From contig NC_014394.1 in NCBI RefSeq assembly GCF_000145255.1, positions 1,612,001 to 1,676,000 on the forward strand: a stretch of DNA of 64,000 nucleotides, in the 5' to 3' direction. The notes below the pieces were generated by a model. The model was not told the DNA's origin. It did no database searches and saw only the letters and a program-made list of their open reading frames with translations. Every line of letters begins with the position of its first letter. Position 1 is the stretch's first letter. Shown here piece by piece: positions 8,733 to 17,399 of this stretch. The translations under genes and the position numbers were made by a program. Source of the stretch: Gallionella capsiferriformans ES-2. Lineage in GTDB: Bacteria > Pseudomonadota > Gammaproteobacteria > Burkholderiales > Gallionellaceae.

Positions 8733-9242
8733 GCCCTGAAATACATTGAGGGTCATCAGAATATAAAATAACGCAGCGTGCGGTGTGTCAGAGTAATCTC
8801 GATGAATATCAGCGCATGATGTTACCGCTGCGTTAGTTCTTATACTGAAGGGCGGCTATATGACGTTATATATTGCATGGTGATGATCCGCATCGTGCCA
8901 TTACCTGCACTTCACAGATTAAAGTTTGAGCGACTGTTATGGGTGGTAATGCGGATGGTCGCAAGGTGAGTGTCTGATAGGAACCACTGTCCAAAATAGG
9001 GCGGTCAAAAAATTGACATGAACGCCAACTTTTTGGTCTAAGCGAACAGAGGTGTATTTAAAAAAAGCTGTCGGCGCGACCTTATCGAAAGTCGACTTCA
9101 TGCTACAAAGCTATATTTACTGTATTGGCCCTGTTGACTCAGGTCAGCAAAAATACAAGGTCGTGAACTGCCTTGAATTTAGTAAATCGCATCTGGTTTG
9201 TATAAACTTGTTATCTGAATAGCTGTCCTCGACTATTGCTGC
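8733..9242. other. 510-bp gap between island and chromosomal genes
   Basis: No gene found. This is where the island segment should end, but I see no tRNA gene or clear direct repeat that would mark an attachment site. Confidence 0.4.
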
Positions 9243-9887
9243 TTATCCTGGCAATTGCGATTGCAAAAAAACTCGCCACTGTTCTGGGTGACCGAAATAG
9301 TTTCCGATATCGAGCCGTTGGAATCCTTTTTCAGTCTCCAGCACCATCGTTGGAAAACCGTTTCCGCCGATTCGCTGCATCAACTGACGGCTTGTCTGGA
9401 TGTGATCATCCACTGCACCACCAAGTTGTCGTTCCATTTTTTCGGAAAATTCTTTTGCATCAATTCCCAGAGTGCTTGCCAGCGAGTGCAGACAATCGAG
9501 GTTTGAAACCACTTTGCCTTCTATGTAGTGTGCTTGTTGCAAGGCGGTCAGCATGTCGAGGCCGGATCGACCGCAGTCCTCTGTGGCGAGTATTGCGGCG
9601 ATGGGAGGTGTGGAATCCATAACGGCATCCTCATTGCACAACAGTCCGTTGAAATAGGCATCGCCGAACGGCTGGCCACTAACTTCGGCGATGCGACGAT
9701 CATATCCCATAATCTGACTGCGCAGAGCGGGTGCAACCTTGCGACGGGCGGAGCCGCTCATCAAGCCGCCGCCATGCAACACCAGTTGCAGGCCTTCGAT
9801 GCTGCGGGTTGTAGCGACCAGCGGTGCCGCGGCATAACACCAGCCGCAGAACGGATCGAAGATGTAATGTAAGACAGGGGTGGTCAT
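9243..9887 (-). CDS. DsbA/FrnE-family thioredoxin-fold protein
   Basis: 214 residues with the active-site motif FCGWCY at residues 13-18 at the end of the first strand, as in FrnE-like cytoplasmic DsbA-family oxidoreductases. There is no signal peptide, so it acts in the cytoplasm. The cis-proline loop is GNGFPTMV near residue 175. It lies 11 bases after the RutE-like gene on the same strand, so the two are probably cotranscribed. Confidence 0.8.
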   Translation of the reverse strand: MTTPVLHYIFDPFCGWCYAAAPLVATTRSIEGLQLVLHGGGLMSGSARRKVAPALRSQIMGYDRRIAEVSGQPFGDAYFNGLLCNEDAVMDSTPPIAAILATEDCGRSGLDMLTALQQAHYIEGKVVSNLDCLHSLASTLGIDAKEFSEKMERQLGGAVDDHIQTSRQLMQRIGGNGFPTMVLETEKGFQRLDIGNYFGHPEQWRVFLQSQLPG

Positions 9888-9898
9888 TTCAACATTCC

Positions 9899-10492
9899 TT
9901 ATTCGATGCGGGCGACTTGTTCAAATGCCAGACGCGGGCCGCGCGGGTAGTGGCCGCCTTCCATTGCGCCATGACCGAGATTGACGATGAAGTTAGCACT
10001 CCAGCGCCCATCGGGGAAAAACTCGGCGTTCACTTTGGCTGCATCGAAGCCGCTCATCGGCCCGGCATCCAGTCCTAGTGCACGTGCCGCCATAATCAGA
10101 TAAGCCCCCTGCAATGTGGAATTGCGGAACGCGGTGCTTTCAGCCAACGCAGCATTGTTGGCAAACATCGGGGCCGCGTCATAGGCTTTGAACTGGCTTG
10201 GCAGATGTTCGTAGAACGCGCTGTCTGCGGCGATGATCACGGTCAGCGGTGCCTGGCGCGTTTTCTCCACATTAGAAGCAAGCATGGCAGGCAATAGGCG
10301 TTCACGCGCTTCGGGGTTGCGGATGAACACGAAGCGTGCAGGCTGTGTATTCATCGACGTGGGTGTCCATTTCATCATTTCATAGAGTTCGCGAATCGTA
10401 TCTTCACTTACCGCTTGATCGGTGAAGCTGTTGTAGCTGTGCGCGTTGAAAAAAAGTTGATCCAGCGATCGTTGGTCTAGTGCCTGTTTCAT
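9899..10492 (-). CDS. RutE/HadB-type nitroreductase (malonic semialdehyde reductase-like)
   Basis: 197 residues, typical length for the RutE branch of the nitroreductase family, which are small FMN enzymes using NAD(P)H. Seen: FFNAHSYNSFTDQAV near the N-terminus, MMKWTPTSMNTQPARFVF (FMN-binding segment) and the C-terminal FIVNLGHG. In E. coli RutE reduces malonic semialdehyde in pyrimidine degradation, but no other rut genes are here, so the substrate is open. It is divergent from a LysR gene 98 bases away, which is the likely regulator. Confidence 0.8.
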   Translation of the reverse strand: MKQALDQRSLDQLFFNAHSYNSFTDQAVSEDTIRELYEMMKWTPTSMNTQPARFVFIRNPEARERLLPAMLASNVEKTRQAPLTVIIAADSAFYEHLPSQFKAYDAAPMFANNAALAESTAFRNSTLQGAYLIMAARALGLDAGPMSGFDAAKVNAEFFPDGRWSANFIVNLGHGAMEGGHYPRGPRLAFEQVARIE

Positions 10493-10590
10493 TGTTGTGT
10501 CCTTGTGTATGGGTGTTTGCAGACTTTAGCAGCTTGTTCAGTACAGACAAACCCGTTAATCTGCACATCTTTGTTGCGTAGAGTAAACAT

Positions 10591-11493
10591 ATGGACCGGT
10601 TGACGGCGATGCGGGTGTTTGTTGAAGTGGCACAGCGGGGCAGCTTTACGGCGGCCGCTGATAGTCTGGATATTTCGCGCGCCATGGCAACGCGCTACGT
10701 GAGCGAACTGGAACAGTGGCTGAATGCGCGTCTGCTGCAACGCTCCACCCGTCGTCTCTCGCTCACCGAGGCGGGGGAGCGCTGCTTGCTCCAGTGCAGG
10801 CAGATACTGGAATTGAGCGGCGAGATGACGGATGTTTCGGGGCGGGACAACTCCGCCCCTAAAGGGCCTTTGCGGATAACCACCAGCATGTCGTTCGGCA
10901 TGGCGCATCTGGCGGCGGCGGTGACGGATTATTTAAAACTGTATCCGCAAGTATCGGTAGATATGCTGATGGTTGATCGCAGTGTGAACCTGATCGAAGA
11001 ACGCATTGATCTGGCTATCCGGATTTCCGGCGAACTGGATCCAAATCTGGTGACAAGACGCCTTGCACCGTGCCGCTCGGTGGTCTGCGCCTCGCCTGAC
11101 TATTTGCGTCGCTACGGCACGCCCGCATCGCCCGCTGACCTGACGCGGCACAACTGTTTAACCTATTCGAATTTTGGCAAAGGCCAATGGCGCTTTGCGC
11201 GCGCGGGGCAGGAAATCGAAGTGCCGGTGAGCGGCAACCTGAGTGCGAATGAGGCGACCGTGTTGACTCAGGCGGCGTTGGCCGGTGCGGGATTGGCTTT
11301 GCAGCCGACCTATCTTGCCGGGCCACTGATTCGCAGCGGTCAGTTATCGGCGGTATTGCCGGAATGGGAGCCGCCGGAACTGGGTATCTGCGGCGTGTAC
11401 GTTTCACGCCGCCATATGCCCGCTACGCTGCGTACCCTGATCGATTTTCTGGTGCAACGCTACGCGGGTGTGCCGGATTGGGATAAAAATTGA
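10591..11493 (+). CDS. LysR-family transcriptional regulator
   Basis: 300 residues. The N-terminal winged helix-turn-helix (residues ~1-60) has MDRLTAMRVFVEVAQRGSF and SRAMATRYVSELEQWL; the substrate-binding domain follows from ~90 to the end, with the family FGMAHLA and VCASPDYL segments. It is the CrgA/DmlR-like branch common in beta- and gammaproteobacteria. It is divergent from the RutE/DsbA pair, the standard arrangement for a LysR activator and its target; the inducer is unknown. Confidence 0.9.
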   Translation: MDRLTAMRVFVEVAQRGSFTAAADSLDISRAMATRYVSELEQWLNARLLQRSTRRLSLTEAGERCLLQCRQILELSGEMTDVSGRDNSAPKGPLRITTSMSFGMAHLAAAVTDYLKLYPQVSVDMLMVDRSVNLIEERIDLAIRISGELDPNLVTRRLAPCRSVVCASPDYLRRYGTPASPADLTRHNCLTYSNFGKGQWRFARAGQEIEVPVSGNLSANEATVLTQAALAGAGLALQPTYLAGPLIRSGQLSAVLPEWEPPELGICGVYVSRRHMPATLRTLIDFLVQRYAGVPDWDKN

Positions 11494-11545
11494 TTTGTTA
11501 ATTTCATGTGATACGCAGCAATTTTGCTGAGCCCTCATGCGAACA

Positions 11546-12481
11546 TCAGTCTGTACTCTGCTTGACAGCCAAGACTTCCGCCAACTTCTGTGCGCGAAGC
11601 CCCTCGATAATAAAATCGACAAAAGCGCGTGTTTTAGGCGGTAGCAGTTTCTGGCTGGAAAAGTATAGCGAAATCGGCCCGACATCACTATGCCAGTCCG
11701 GCAGCAACCGCTCCAACGCGCCGCTTTCCAAATGGGGGGCGGCATGCGGCACGGCAACCAGACCTACGCCAAGTCCCTGAAGTGTTGCGCAGCAAACCGC
11801 GTCCGGGGCGTTGACGATCATTACGGGTTTCTGAACGGCGGCTACTTCGGTGCCGGAACGGTTGCGCATGACCCATGTGATCGCGCGGTTGTTGTCTGCC
11901 GAACGCATCACCACGCCGGCAAGTTCGGCAAGCTCTGACGGATCCTTGGGGCGGCGCTTGCCGTGCAAAAAGGCCGGTGTCGCCACCGCAATCAGATGTA
12001 CCCGCGCCAACTCGCGTGCCTTCATGCCGGGAGGGAGTTCGAAACCGGCACCGAATGCCGCATCATAACCGTCGGCAATGAAGTCCACCGGACGGTTATC
12101 AAAATGCCAGTCCGTCGTCACCGCCGGATAACGTTCGAGAAAAGCCGGCATCAGTGGCAACAAAAACTCCATCCCAAAGCTCAAAGGGGCGCTCACTTTG
12201 AGCATCCCGGCTGGTTGCCCGGCATTCACCATGACATCGGCAATTGCGCCTTGAATACTGTCGAGACCGCCTTGTACTGACTGCAAGAAACGCTCGCCTG
12301 ATTCTGTTAACGCCAGTCCGCGCGTGCTGCGCTGAAATAGCTGAACACCTAGGTTGCGCTCCAGATATGCGACATTGCGGCTGATTGCACCCGGTGTCAG
12401 CGACAGTCGGCGCGCGGCTGCCGAAAAACTACCACTCTCGGCGCTGCGTACAAAAGATTCCAGATTGGCGAGCGTTTCCAT
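11546..12481 (-). CDS. LysR-family transcriptional regulator
   Basis: 311 residues: wHTH at the N-terminus (METLANLESFVRSAESGSFS, LTPGAISRNVAYLERNL), then a substrate-binding domain of the same CrgA-like branch as the other LysR gene. It is divergent from the NADP-binding reductase gene at 12606, with two palindromes in the shared promoter region, so it most likely controls that gene and itself. Confidence 0.9.
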   Translation of the reverse strand: METLANLESFVRSAESGSFSAAARRLSLTPGAISRNVAYLERNLGVQLFQRSTRGLALTESGERFLQSVQGGLDSIQGAIADVMVNAGQPAGMLKVSAPLSFGMEFLLPLMPAFLERYPAVTTDWHFDNRPVDFIADGYDAAFGAGFELPPGMKARELARVHLIAVATPAFLHGKRRPKDPSELAELAGVVMRSADNNRAITWVMRNRSGTEVAAVQKPVMIVNAPDAVCCATLQGLGVGLVAVPHAAPHLESGALERLLPDWHSDVGPISLYFSSQKLLPPKTRAFVDFIIEGLRAQKLAEVLAVKQSTD

Positions 12482-12490
12482 TATTTCACC

Positions 12491-12521
12491 TTCTACTAAT
12501 AATAGAAACTGATTCTATCAG
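12491..12521. promoter_or_regulatory. Two adjacent palindromes in the LysR/reductase intergenic region
   Basis: TTCTA-N7-TAGAA at 12491-12507 and CTGAT-TCT-ATCAG at 12509-12521. The first has the T-N11-A shape of LysR boxes. They lie just upstream of the LysR start (12481) and about 85 bases before the reductase gene. Confidence 0.5.
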
Positions 12522-12605
12522 ATCACCACTACTGCTATAAGCTTGAGGCACTTAAAATGCGAACCAGCAACACACTTATCTCCCAACTCATTAAAAGGAA
12601 GCATC

Positions 12606-13250
12606 ATGAAAATAGGTATTATCGGTTCTGGCGGTCTTGGTTCTAACATTGCCCGCGCACTTGCAAACAAAGGCATTTCAGCAACTATCGCCAACAAAGA
12701 GGGGCCCGCCTCCCTGTCGGCGCTGGTCGCAGAATTGGGGGCTTCGATTACTGCTGGTACGGTCGAACAGGCGGCAAGTGCAGACATCGTGGTGGTTGCC
12801 GTGCCTTGGGTCGCCCTCCAGCAATTACTGAGCAGCCTGCCTGCCTGGAATAATCGCATCGTGATCGACGGTGCCAATCCTGTGCTCTTCCTGGATCCGA
12901 ATTCTCCGGATGCCAAGGATCCAAGCAACCCGCTGGCTGCCTACGGCATCAAGGCGATTGATCTTGGCGGCAAGTATTCGAGCGCCGTGTTCCGAGATCT
13001 GGTTCCGGGCGCACGCGTCGTCAAGGCGTTCAACCATGCGGATGCCAGAGTGCTGGCGCAGCCGGAAGTTGCCGGTGGGCAACGCACCATGTTCTATTCT
13101 GGCGACGATGCCGCCGCGAAAGCCGACGTTCGAAAGTTACTCGAAGCCATCGGGTATTTCCCTGTTGACCTTGGCCCGCTCGACGTTGGCGGCCCATTAA
13201 TGCAGTTACCTTTCGGCGCACTCTCGATGAGCAATTTCGTCAAAATCTAA
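12606..13250 (+). CDS. NAD(P)-binding F420-reductase-like oxidoreductase
   Basis: 214 residues from ATG 12606, behind AAAGGAAG. The N-terminal Rossmann motif GIIGSGGLGSNIARAL (residues 4-19) is followed by VVVAVPW and the dimer/substrate region GARVVKAFNH, as in the NADPH:F420 oxidoreductase/NADP-rossmann family (pfam F420_oxidored). In bacteria without F420 these act on unknown substrates. Regulated by the divergent LysR gene by inference. A hairpin GGCCATC...GATGGCC at 13264-13285 just after it has no T-run and is at best a weak terminator. Confidence 0.8.
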   Translation: MKIGIIGSGGLGSNIARALANKGISATIANKEGPASLSALVAELGASITAGTVEQAASADIVVVAVPWVALQQLLSSLPAWNNRIVIDGANPVLFLDPNSPDAKDPSNPLAAYGIKAIDLGGKYSSAVFRDLVPGARVVKAFNHADARVLAQPEVAGGQRTMFYSGDDAAAKADVRKLLEAIGYFPVDLGPLDVGGPLMQLPFGALSMSNFVKI

Positions 13251-13546
13251 CGGTAACAAGCGTGGCCATCGCAAGGGTGATGGCCGCGCCATGGGTGCTG
13301 ATTTCGAAATTAACTGATCAGACACTGAATGCATTTGCAACAAGCCGCTGTTAGCAAGACTGTGTAGTAGCAGTCATCTCAACGCACTTGAAAATGATCC
13401 CATCGTGAGTTGGTTAAAAAATGAGCTGACCTTTGACCGTCGGCATCTTCGCATTGTTGTCGACTTTTCTCGGCAAGAACGCCGCCGACACATCGGGCGC
13501 AGGACTATTTTTGCGCCGTACGTTTTTCCTGCACAAGGAGTTATGA

Positions 13547-14098
13547 ATGAATTTACCGAACATAACACGCTATAACAACACTGCCATCACCTTGCACTGG
13601 CTAGTGGCGCTGCTGATTTTCGCGGCGTTTCCACTGGGTGTGTATATGCACGAATTGTCTTTGTCGCCGACCAAGTTGCAGCTTTATAGCTATCACAAAT
13701 GGATCGGCATCACGGTGTTGCTGCTGGCGGTGCAGCGGGTGGTATGGCGCGCTACGCATACGCCGCCAGCGTTGCCGGACAATTTGCCGCGCTGGCAGAA
13801 AATTGCCAGCCATGCCACGCATCAACTTTTGTATGTGCTGCTCTTTGTGGTACCGCTGTCCGGCTGGTTAATGAGTTCGGCCAAGGGCTACAAGACGGTA
13901 TGGTTAGGCATATTGCAGCTGCCCGATCTGGTCAGTAAAAATAAGACGTTGGGCGAGTTGCTCAGCAACGTGCATGCAAGTTTGAATTATCTGTTGCTGG
14001 CGCTGGTGGTGTTACATATTGCTGCCGTGCTGAAGCATCGTTTGATTGACCGGGATGATGTGATGACCCGGATGTTGCCAATAGGAGACCGTAAATGA
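13547..14098 (+). CDS. Cytochrome b561
   Basis: 183 residues with four hydrophobic segments (approximately 15-35, 48-65, 88-110 and 140-165) and haem-ligand histidines at TLHWLVA, SYHKWIG, ATHQLLY and VVLHIAA. This is the bacterial CybB-type membrane cytochrome, moving electrons between quinol and periplasmic acceptors. The ribosome site AAGGAG is six bases before the ATG. Its stop overlaps the start of a YceI gene (ATGA); b561 and YceI are a recurrent pair. Confidence 0.9.
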   Translation: MNLPNITRYNNTAITLHWLVALLIFAAFPLGVYMHELSLSPTKLQLYSYHKWIGITVLLLAVQRVVWRATHTPPALPDNLPRWQKIASHATHQLLYVLLFVVPLSGWLMSSAKGYKTVWLGILQLPDLVSKNKTLGELLSNVHASLNYLLLALVVLHIAAVLKHRLIDRDDVMTRMLPIGDRK

Positions 14099-14667
14099 AT
14101 ATTTTGAAATACATCCCTGTGTGCGGGCTGATACTGGCATGCAGCGACGTCCTTGCGCTTGAGTTCAAGCAAGTGCAGGCGAACGAAAGCTCGGTGACCT
14201 TTAGCTACAAGCAAATGGGCGTGCCGATGGAGGGCAAGTTCAACAAGTTTACCGCACAGCTTGCATTTGATCCCGCCAAGGTTGCCGCTGCGCAGGCACG
14301 TATCGACATCAACGTTGCCAGTATCGACACCGGCTCGATGGAGGCTAACGATGAAGTAGTGGGCAAGTTATGGTTTAACGCCAAGACATACCCTGCGGCC
14401 AGCTTTGTATCCACCGGGCTGAAAGCCCTGGGCGGCAACCGCTATGAGGCTACGGGTAAACTCAGTATCAAAGGCCGCACGTTGGAAATGAAGGCGCCCG
14501 TCACGTTTCAAGCTGCGGGTAATCGCGGCGCATTCGACGGCAGCTTCACCCTCAAGCGGCTCGACTTTGCGATAGGCGAAGGCGAGTGGACGGATATCGG
14601 CACGGTCGCCAACGAAATTCAAATCAAGTTTCATCTTGTCGTAAATGCAGCACTCAGCAAGAAGTAA
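14095..14667 (+). CDS. YceI-family periplasmic lipid-binding protein
   Basis: 190 residues with an N-terminal signal peptide (hydrophobic stretch from ~residue 6, ending near LALEF). The YceI lipocalin-like beta-barrel pattern follows: SSVTFSYKQMGVPMEGKFNKF, KAALDIN-like strands, SIDTGSMEANDE and TAKTYPAASF. YceI proteins bind isoprenoid chains such as quinones, which fits its coupling to cytochrome b561. Confidence 0.85.
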   Translation: MNILKYIPVCGLILACSDVLALEFKQVQANESSVTFSYKQMGVPMEGKFNKFTAQLAFDPAKVAAAQARIDINVASIDTGSMEANDEVVGKLWFNAKTYPAASFVSTGLKALGGNRYEATGKLSIKGRTLEMKAPVTFQAAGNRGAFDGSFTLKRLDFAIGEGEWTDIGTVANEIQIKFHLVVNAALSKK

Positions 14668-14698
14668 TTTTTCTTTAAACCACCACTAAGAGAACACC

Positions 14699-15265
14699 AT
14701 GAAAAAAATCATTGCCCTGACACTCACCTCCCTGTTGTCTTCCACTGCTTATGCCGCCCCGGAAACTTATGTAATCGATTCTTCGCATTCCATGCCTCGC
14801 TTCGAATACAGCCACTTTGGCTATTCTTTGCAACTCAGCCGTTTTGATACGATTACCGGAAAAATCACGATTGATCGCGCTGAAAAGTCAGGCTCAGTGG
14901 ATGTGACGATCGATGCGAAGTCAGTGAACACAGGCTCGACTTTGTTTAACAGTCATATTCAGGGCGAAGATTTTTTCGACACCGCCAAATATCCCGCTAT
15001 CACTTTCAAGTCGAGCAAGGTGAAGTTTGATGGCGATAAAGTGGCAGCTGTGGAGGGCGACTTAACGGTTAAGGGCATCACCAAGCCGGTGACACTGACT
15101 GTCAATTCCTTCCTGTGCATGCCGCATCCGATGGTGAAGAAAGAGGCCTGCGGCGTGACCGCGACAACCCAAGTTAAACGCTCCGATTTCAACATGGGCA
15201 AGTACGCACCTTACGTGGGTGACGAAGTGACGCTGACGATTCCGGTTGAGTCGGTGAAACTGTAA
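14699..15265 (+). CDS. YceI-family periplasmic protein
   Basis: 188 residues. Signal peptide at 1-19 (MKKIIALTLTSLLSS...AYA). The mature protein has the YceI motifs YVIDSSHS, SVNTGSTLFNSHIQGEDFFD and YPAITFKS. It is 31 bases downstream of a second YceI gene, so the operon holds b561 and two YceI paralogues. Two cysteines (FLCMPH, KEACGV) could form a disulphide. Confidence 0.88.
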   Translation: MKKIIALTLTSLLSSTAYAAPETYVIDSSHSMPRFEYSHFGYSLQLSRFDTITGKITIDRAEKSGSVDVTIDAKSVNTGSTLFNSHIQGEDFFDTAKYPAITFKSSKVKFDGDKVAAVEGDLTVKGITKPVTLTVNSFLCMPHPMVKKEACGVTATTQVKRSDFNMGKYAPYVGDEVTLTIPVESVKL

Positions 15266-15353
15266 CTTGTAATGCGCTCGCTTGAACTCAGCGTGGGTAC
15301 AAGAACGTACTCACGCTAACTATGTTTTTGATTTTCAATTTAAGGAATACCGC

Positions 15354-15767
15354 ATGTCACAAGCCCTATTCACCCCGACCACACTCGGCAAGCTGCAACT
15401 GCAAAATCGCGTTGTCATGGCTCCGTTAACGCGTTGTCGTGCAATCGGTAATGTGCCGAACGAATTGATGGAAAAGTATTATTCGTTGCGCGCCGAAGCC
15501 GGACTCATCATTGCCGAGGGGACTTCGCCTTCGCCAAACGGCTTGGGGTATGCGCGCATGCCCGGCCTGTTTTCGGATGAACAAATACAGGGCTGGAAGC
15601 GAGTGACCGATCGCGTGCATGCCGCAGGCGGCAAGATAGAGCAGCCACCACCATCACCGTCCACTTGTCGCCGATGCGGGCCAGCGTGTCGGCTATTCAT
15701 GAGGCCCAACGTAAAGCTAAGGGGCGCGCCGAAGGCGCGTCCCAGCGACCGGAGGGAGCGAACTTGA
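15354..15767 (+). pseudogene. Old yellow enzyme (NemA-type), truncated by the cassette array
   Basis: From ATG 15354 (TAAGGA upstream) about 95 residues match the N-terminus of old-yellow-enzyme ene-reductases: LFTPTTLGKLQLQNRVVMAPL, then GLIIAEGTS and the helix ending AGGKI. A full enzyme has ~360 residues and continues with the flavin-barrel strand after GGKI; here the match stops near 15638 and the frame runs into unrelated sequence and stops inside the first attC. The remainder of the gene is not in this window. The break marks the left edge of the inserted cassette array. Confidence 0.8.
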
Positions 15768-15781
15768 GCGCAAGGTTAGGG
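15704..15781 (-). repeat. attC site A (left end of cassette array 1)
   Basis: Bounded by GCCCAAC (15704-15710) and GTTAGGG (15775-15781), with imperfect inverted repeats such as GGGGCGCGCC/GGCGCGTCCC between. Nearly identical to attC site I at 20370-20447. Serves the cassette encoded at 15776-16177, whose stop codon lies inside it. Confidence 0.85.
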
Positions 15782-16177
15782 CTTATGGCTGCTGCAAGAC
15801 TCACAGTAACGCTCCAATTCTTTCGTGCGATTTAAAATTTGTTCAGCGCGACAAGAGTGCTCCATTTCCGCCATTGTAAAAGGCGCGCCAATGAATTTAC
15901 TTAATGCCGCAACACAATGAGCATCAGAGAACTTTAGCCAAGCGCGCTGAGCGGTTATCCAAGGTTGGCGCTCCTCTTTTGTTGGAAACTCACTGAGCAA
16001 TTGCCGATAAACCTCATTCAAGCGCTTGTCAGCTTGATTGGCATTAAATTCGGCATGAGCTGCGCCACAAAAATCACCGTTGTCACTAGAAGCGATGTCA
16101 GGAGGACAAACCCAAGCTTCTGCATGGCATTGAAAAGGGAAAGAAGATAAACACAGCACGACTAAAAATGTTCGCAT
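15776..16177 (-). CDS. Cassette gene: secreted LprI-like (DUF1311) protein
   Basis: 133 residues. An N-terminal signal peptide (~1-19, MRTFLVVLCLSSFPFQCHA) is followed by a DUF1311 domain: FNANQADKRLNEVYRQLLS, then QPWITAQRAWLKFSDAHC and two more cysteines, as in the LprI N-terminal family linked to lysozyme inhibition. Export to the periplasm is expected. The stop overlaps attC site A, as usual for integron cassettes. A second DUF1311 cassette is at 20453-20845. Confidence 0.75.
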   Translation of the reverse strand: MRTFLVVLCLSSFPFQCHAEAWVCPPDIASSDNGDFCGAAHAEFNANQADKRLNEVYRQLLSEFPTKEERQPWITAQRAWLKFSDAHCVAALSKFIGAPFTMAEMEHSCRAEQILNRTKELERYCESCSSHKP

Positions 16178-16184
16178 GGGAAAG

Positions 16185-16247
16185 CCCTAACGTAAAATTG
16201 AGAGGCAGGCCGCTTCTTGCCTATCTCTCTCGAATGTGAGGTTAGAG
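16185..16247 (-). repeat. attC site B
   Basis: CCCTAAC (16185-16191) to GTTAGAG (16241-16247). Inner repeats GAGAGGCAGG and CCTATCTCTC pair imperfectly. Confidence 0.8.
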
Positions 16248-16263
16248 GGCGATATTTTATAAA

Positions 16264-16518
16264 TCATTTTCTAATCGTTGCGCGTGTGTATGGGGCCGGT
16301 GGTAGCCAAATGTGACGCTTACAGATTACCCAGAGCTGACACCCTGAACTCAGTAATATTCCAATGACCGTAGCGCAAGCCAAATAAAAATTAGCATCCA
16401 ATGTGTGAACAACACGTGGACCGAAGTGGGTGTACCCGCAACATAGAACGACCAGCCCAGTAAATGGAAAACTAATCATTGATGCGAGAGCGATAATGAA
16501 CAAGACAAAGTATGCCAA
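16264..16518 (-). CDS. Cassette gene: small membrane protein (84 aa)
   Basis: Starts at a TTG (16518) preceded by AGAGGAA; no in-frame ATG exists near the 5' end. There are two hydrophobic segments (about 2-27 and 42-64), then a short basic C-terminal tail. It is an inner-membrane protein of unknown role. About 100 bases of apparently untranslated cassette lie between site C and its start. Confidence 0.5.
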   Translation of the reverse strand: MAYFVLFIIALASMISFPFTGLVVLCCGYTHFGPRVVHTLDANFYLACATVIGILLSSGCQLWVICKRHIWLPPAPYTRATIRK

Positions 16519-16614
16519 TCCATTTCCTCTTGTAATGTCTCGCCGAAGACCGGGCCAATCAATATGAGATTTTTTTCCAGCGCGTCAGCCGTGTTACACG
16601 CATGTTGAATTGCC

Positions 16615-16684
16615 CTCTAACGTAGAAGTCACCGGCGCTGCGCGGCTTTATCGCGCAGCGTCCGTGTGGACTGCCGGGTTAGGA
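16615..16684 (-). repeat. attC site C
   Basis: CTCTAAC (16615-16621) to GTTAGGA (16678-16684); inner arms GCGCTGCGCGGC / GCGCAGCGTC. Confidence 0.8.
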
Positions 16685-16687
16685 ACT

Positions 16688-17302
16688 TTAGGGCGAACAT
16701 ACGTCAGGCTTTTCTGCGGGACCGACACAGACGTTAACGCTACCCGAAAGATACTTTCCTGCCGCTGAAAGCCAGTCAATTGGATCCTTTTCTTCCTCGG
16801 GAGAGAAAACAAAAGCTCCGGGGGCACGAATTTCAAAAGGCTTTATTCTTCTCGCCATTGATATGACGTAGGTGCGTCGAGCGGAAGAAATGGCTTTTAC
16901 GAACGTAAGTTCACCTACCTCGCTCCCCTGCAACCGAGCGCAGTAAAACTGTGCATAGGCAACGCTGAAGATTCCTTCACTTCGCGGTTTAGGCGGAACA
17001 ACATTGGAGCTGGGACAAGACTTGGCTTGTGACGCAAGAGTAAGGCGAATGGCATTCGTTACAGCATCTCCCGAAGGAGACGGCTCCAGAACAACTACTG
17101 TGATCGATTCTTTCCATGCGGCCCCCTTCTGGTCTAGAGGAACCCAAGCTGTAAAGTCCACTCCGCTTCCCTTTTGTTCCTTTGCCTTTTTCCATCCTCC
17201 CCATGCGGATGGAGCCTCCATTTTTACGCTTTCTTGCTCCTGCGCAAATGCGCTGCATGGGGAGATGACTGCAATCAGCAACAGGACTACGCGAGCATGC
17301 AT
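16688..17302 (-). CDS. Cassette gene: secreted hypothetical protein (204 aa)
   Basis: Signal peptide at ~1-20 (MHARVVLLLIAVISPCSAFA). The mature part has about six beta-strand-like segments and four cysteines (SQAKSCPSS, YCARL, NVCVG, DVCSP) that could pair in the periplasm. No recognised domain. The whole cassette, gene plus attC site C, is compact with only a few bases of leader before the ATG. Confidence 0.6.
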   Translation of the reverse strand: MHARVVLLLIAVISPCSAFAQEQESVKMEAPSAWGGWKKAKEQKGSGVDFTAWVPLDQKGAAWKESITVVVLEPSPSGDAVTNAIRLTLASQAKSCPSSNVVPPKPRSEGIFSVAYAQFYCARLQGSEVGELTFVKAISSARRTYVISMARRIKPFEIRAPGAFVFSPEEEKDPIDWLSAAGKYLSGSVNVCVGPAEKPDVCSP

Positions 17303-17309
17303 TGTGGGT

Positions 17310-17399
17310 TCCTAACGTTGTAGGTAAGGGGCGCTGCGCGGAGCTTTATCGCGCAGCGTCCAGCGACCGGAGGGAGCGGCCTTGACCGCAGTGTTAGAT
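17310..17399 (-). repeat. attC site D
   Basis: TCCTAAC (17310-17316) to GTTAGAT (17393-17399). Shares the CAGCGACCGGAGGGAGCG block with sites A and I. Confidence 0.8.
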
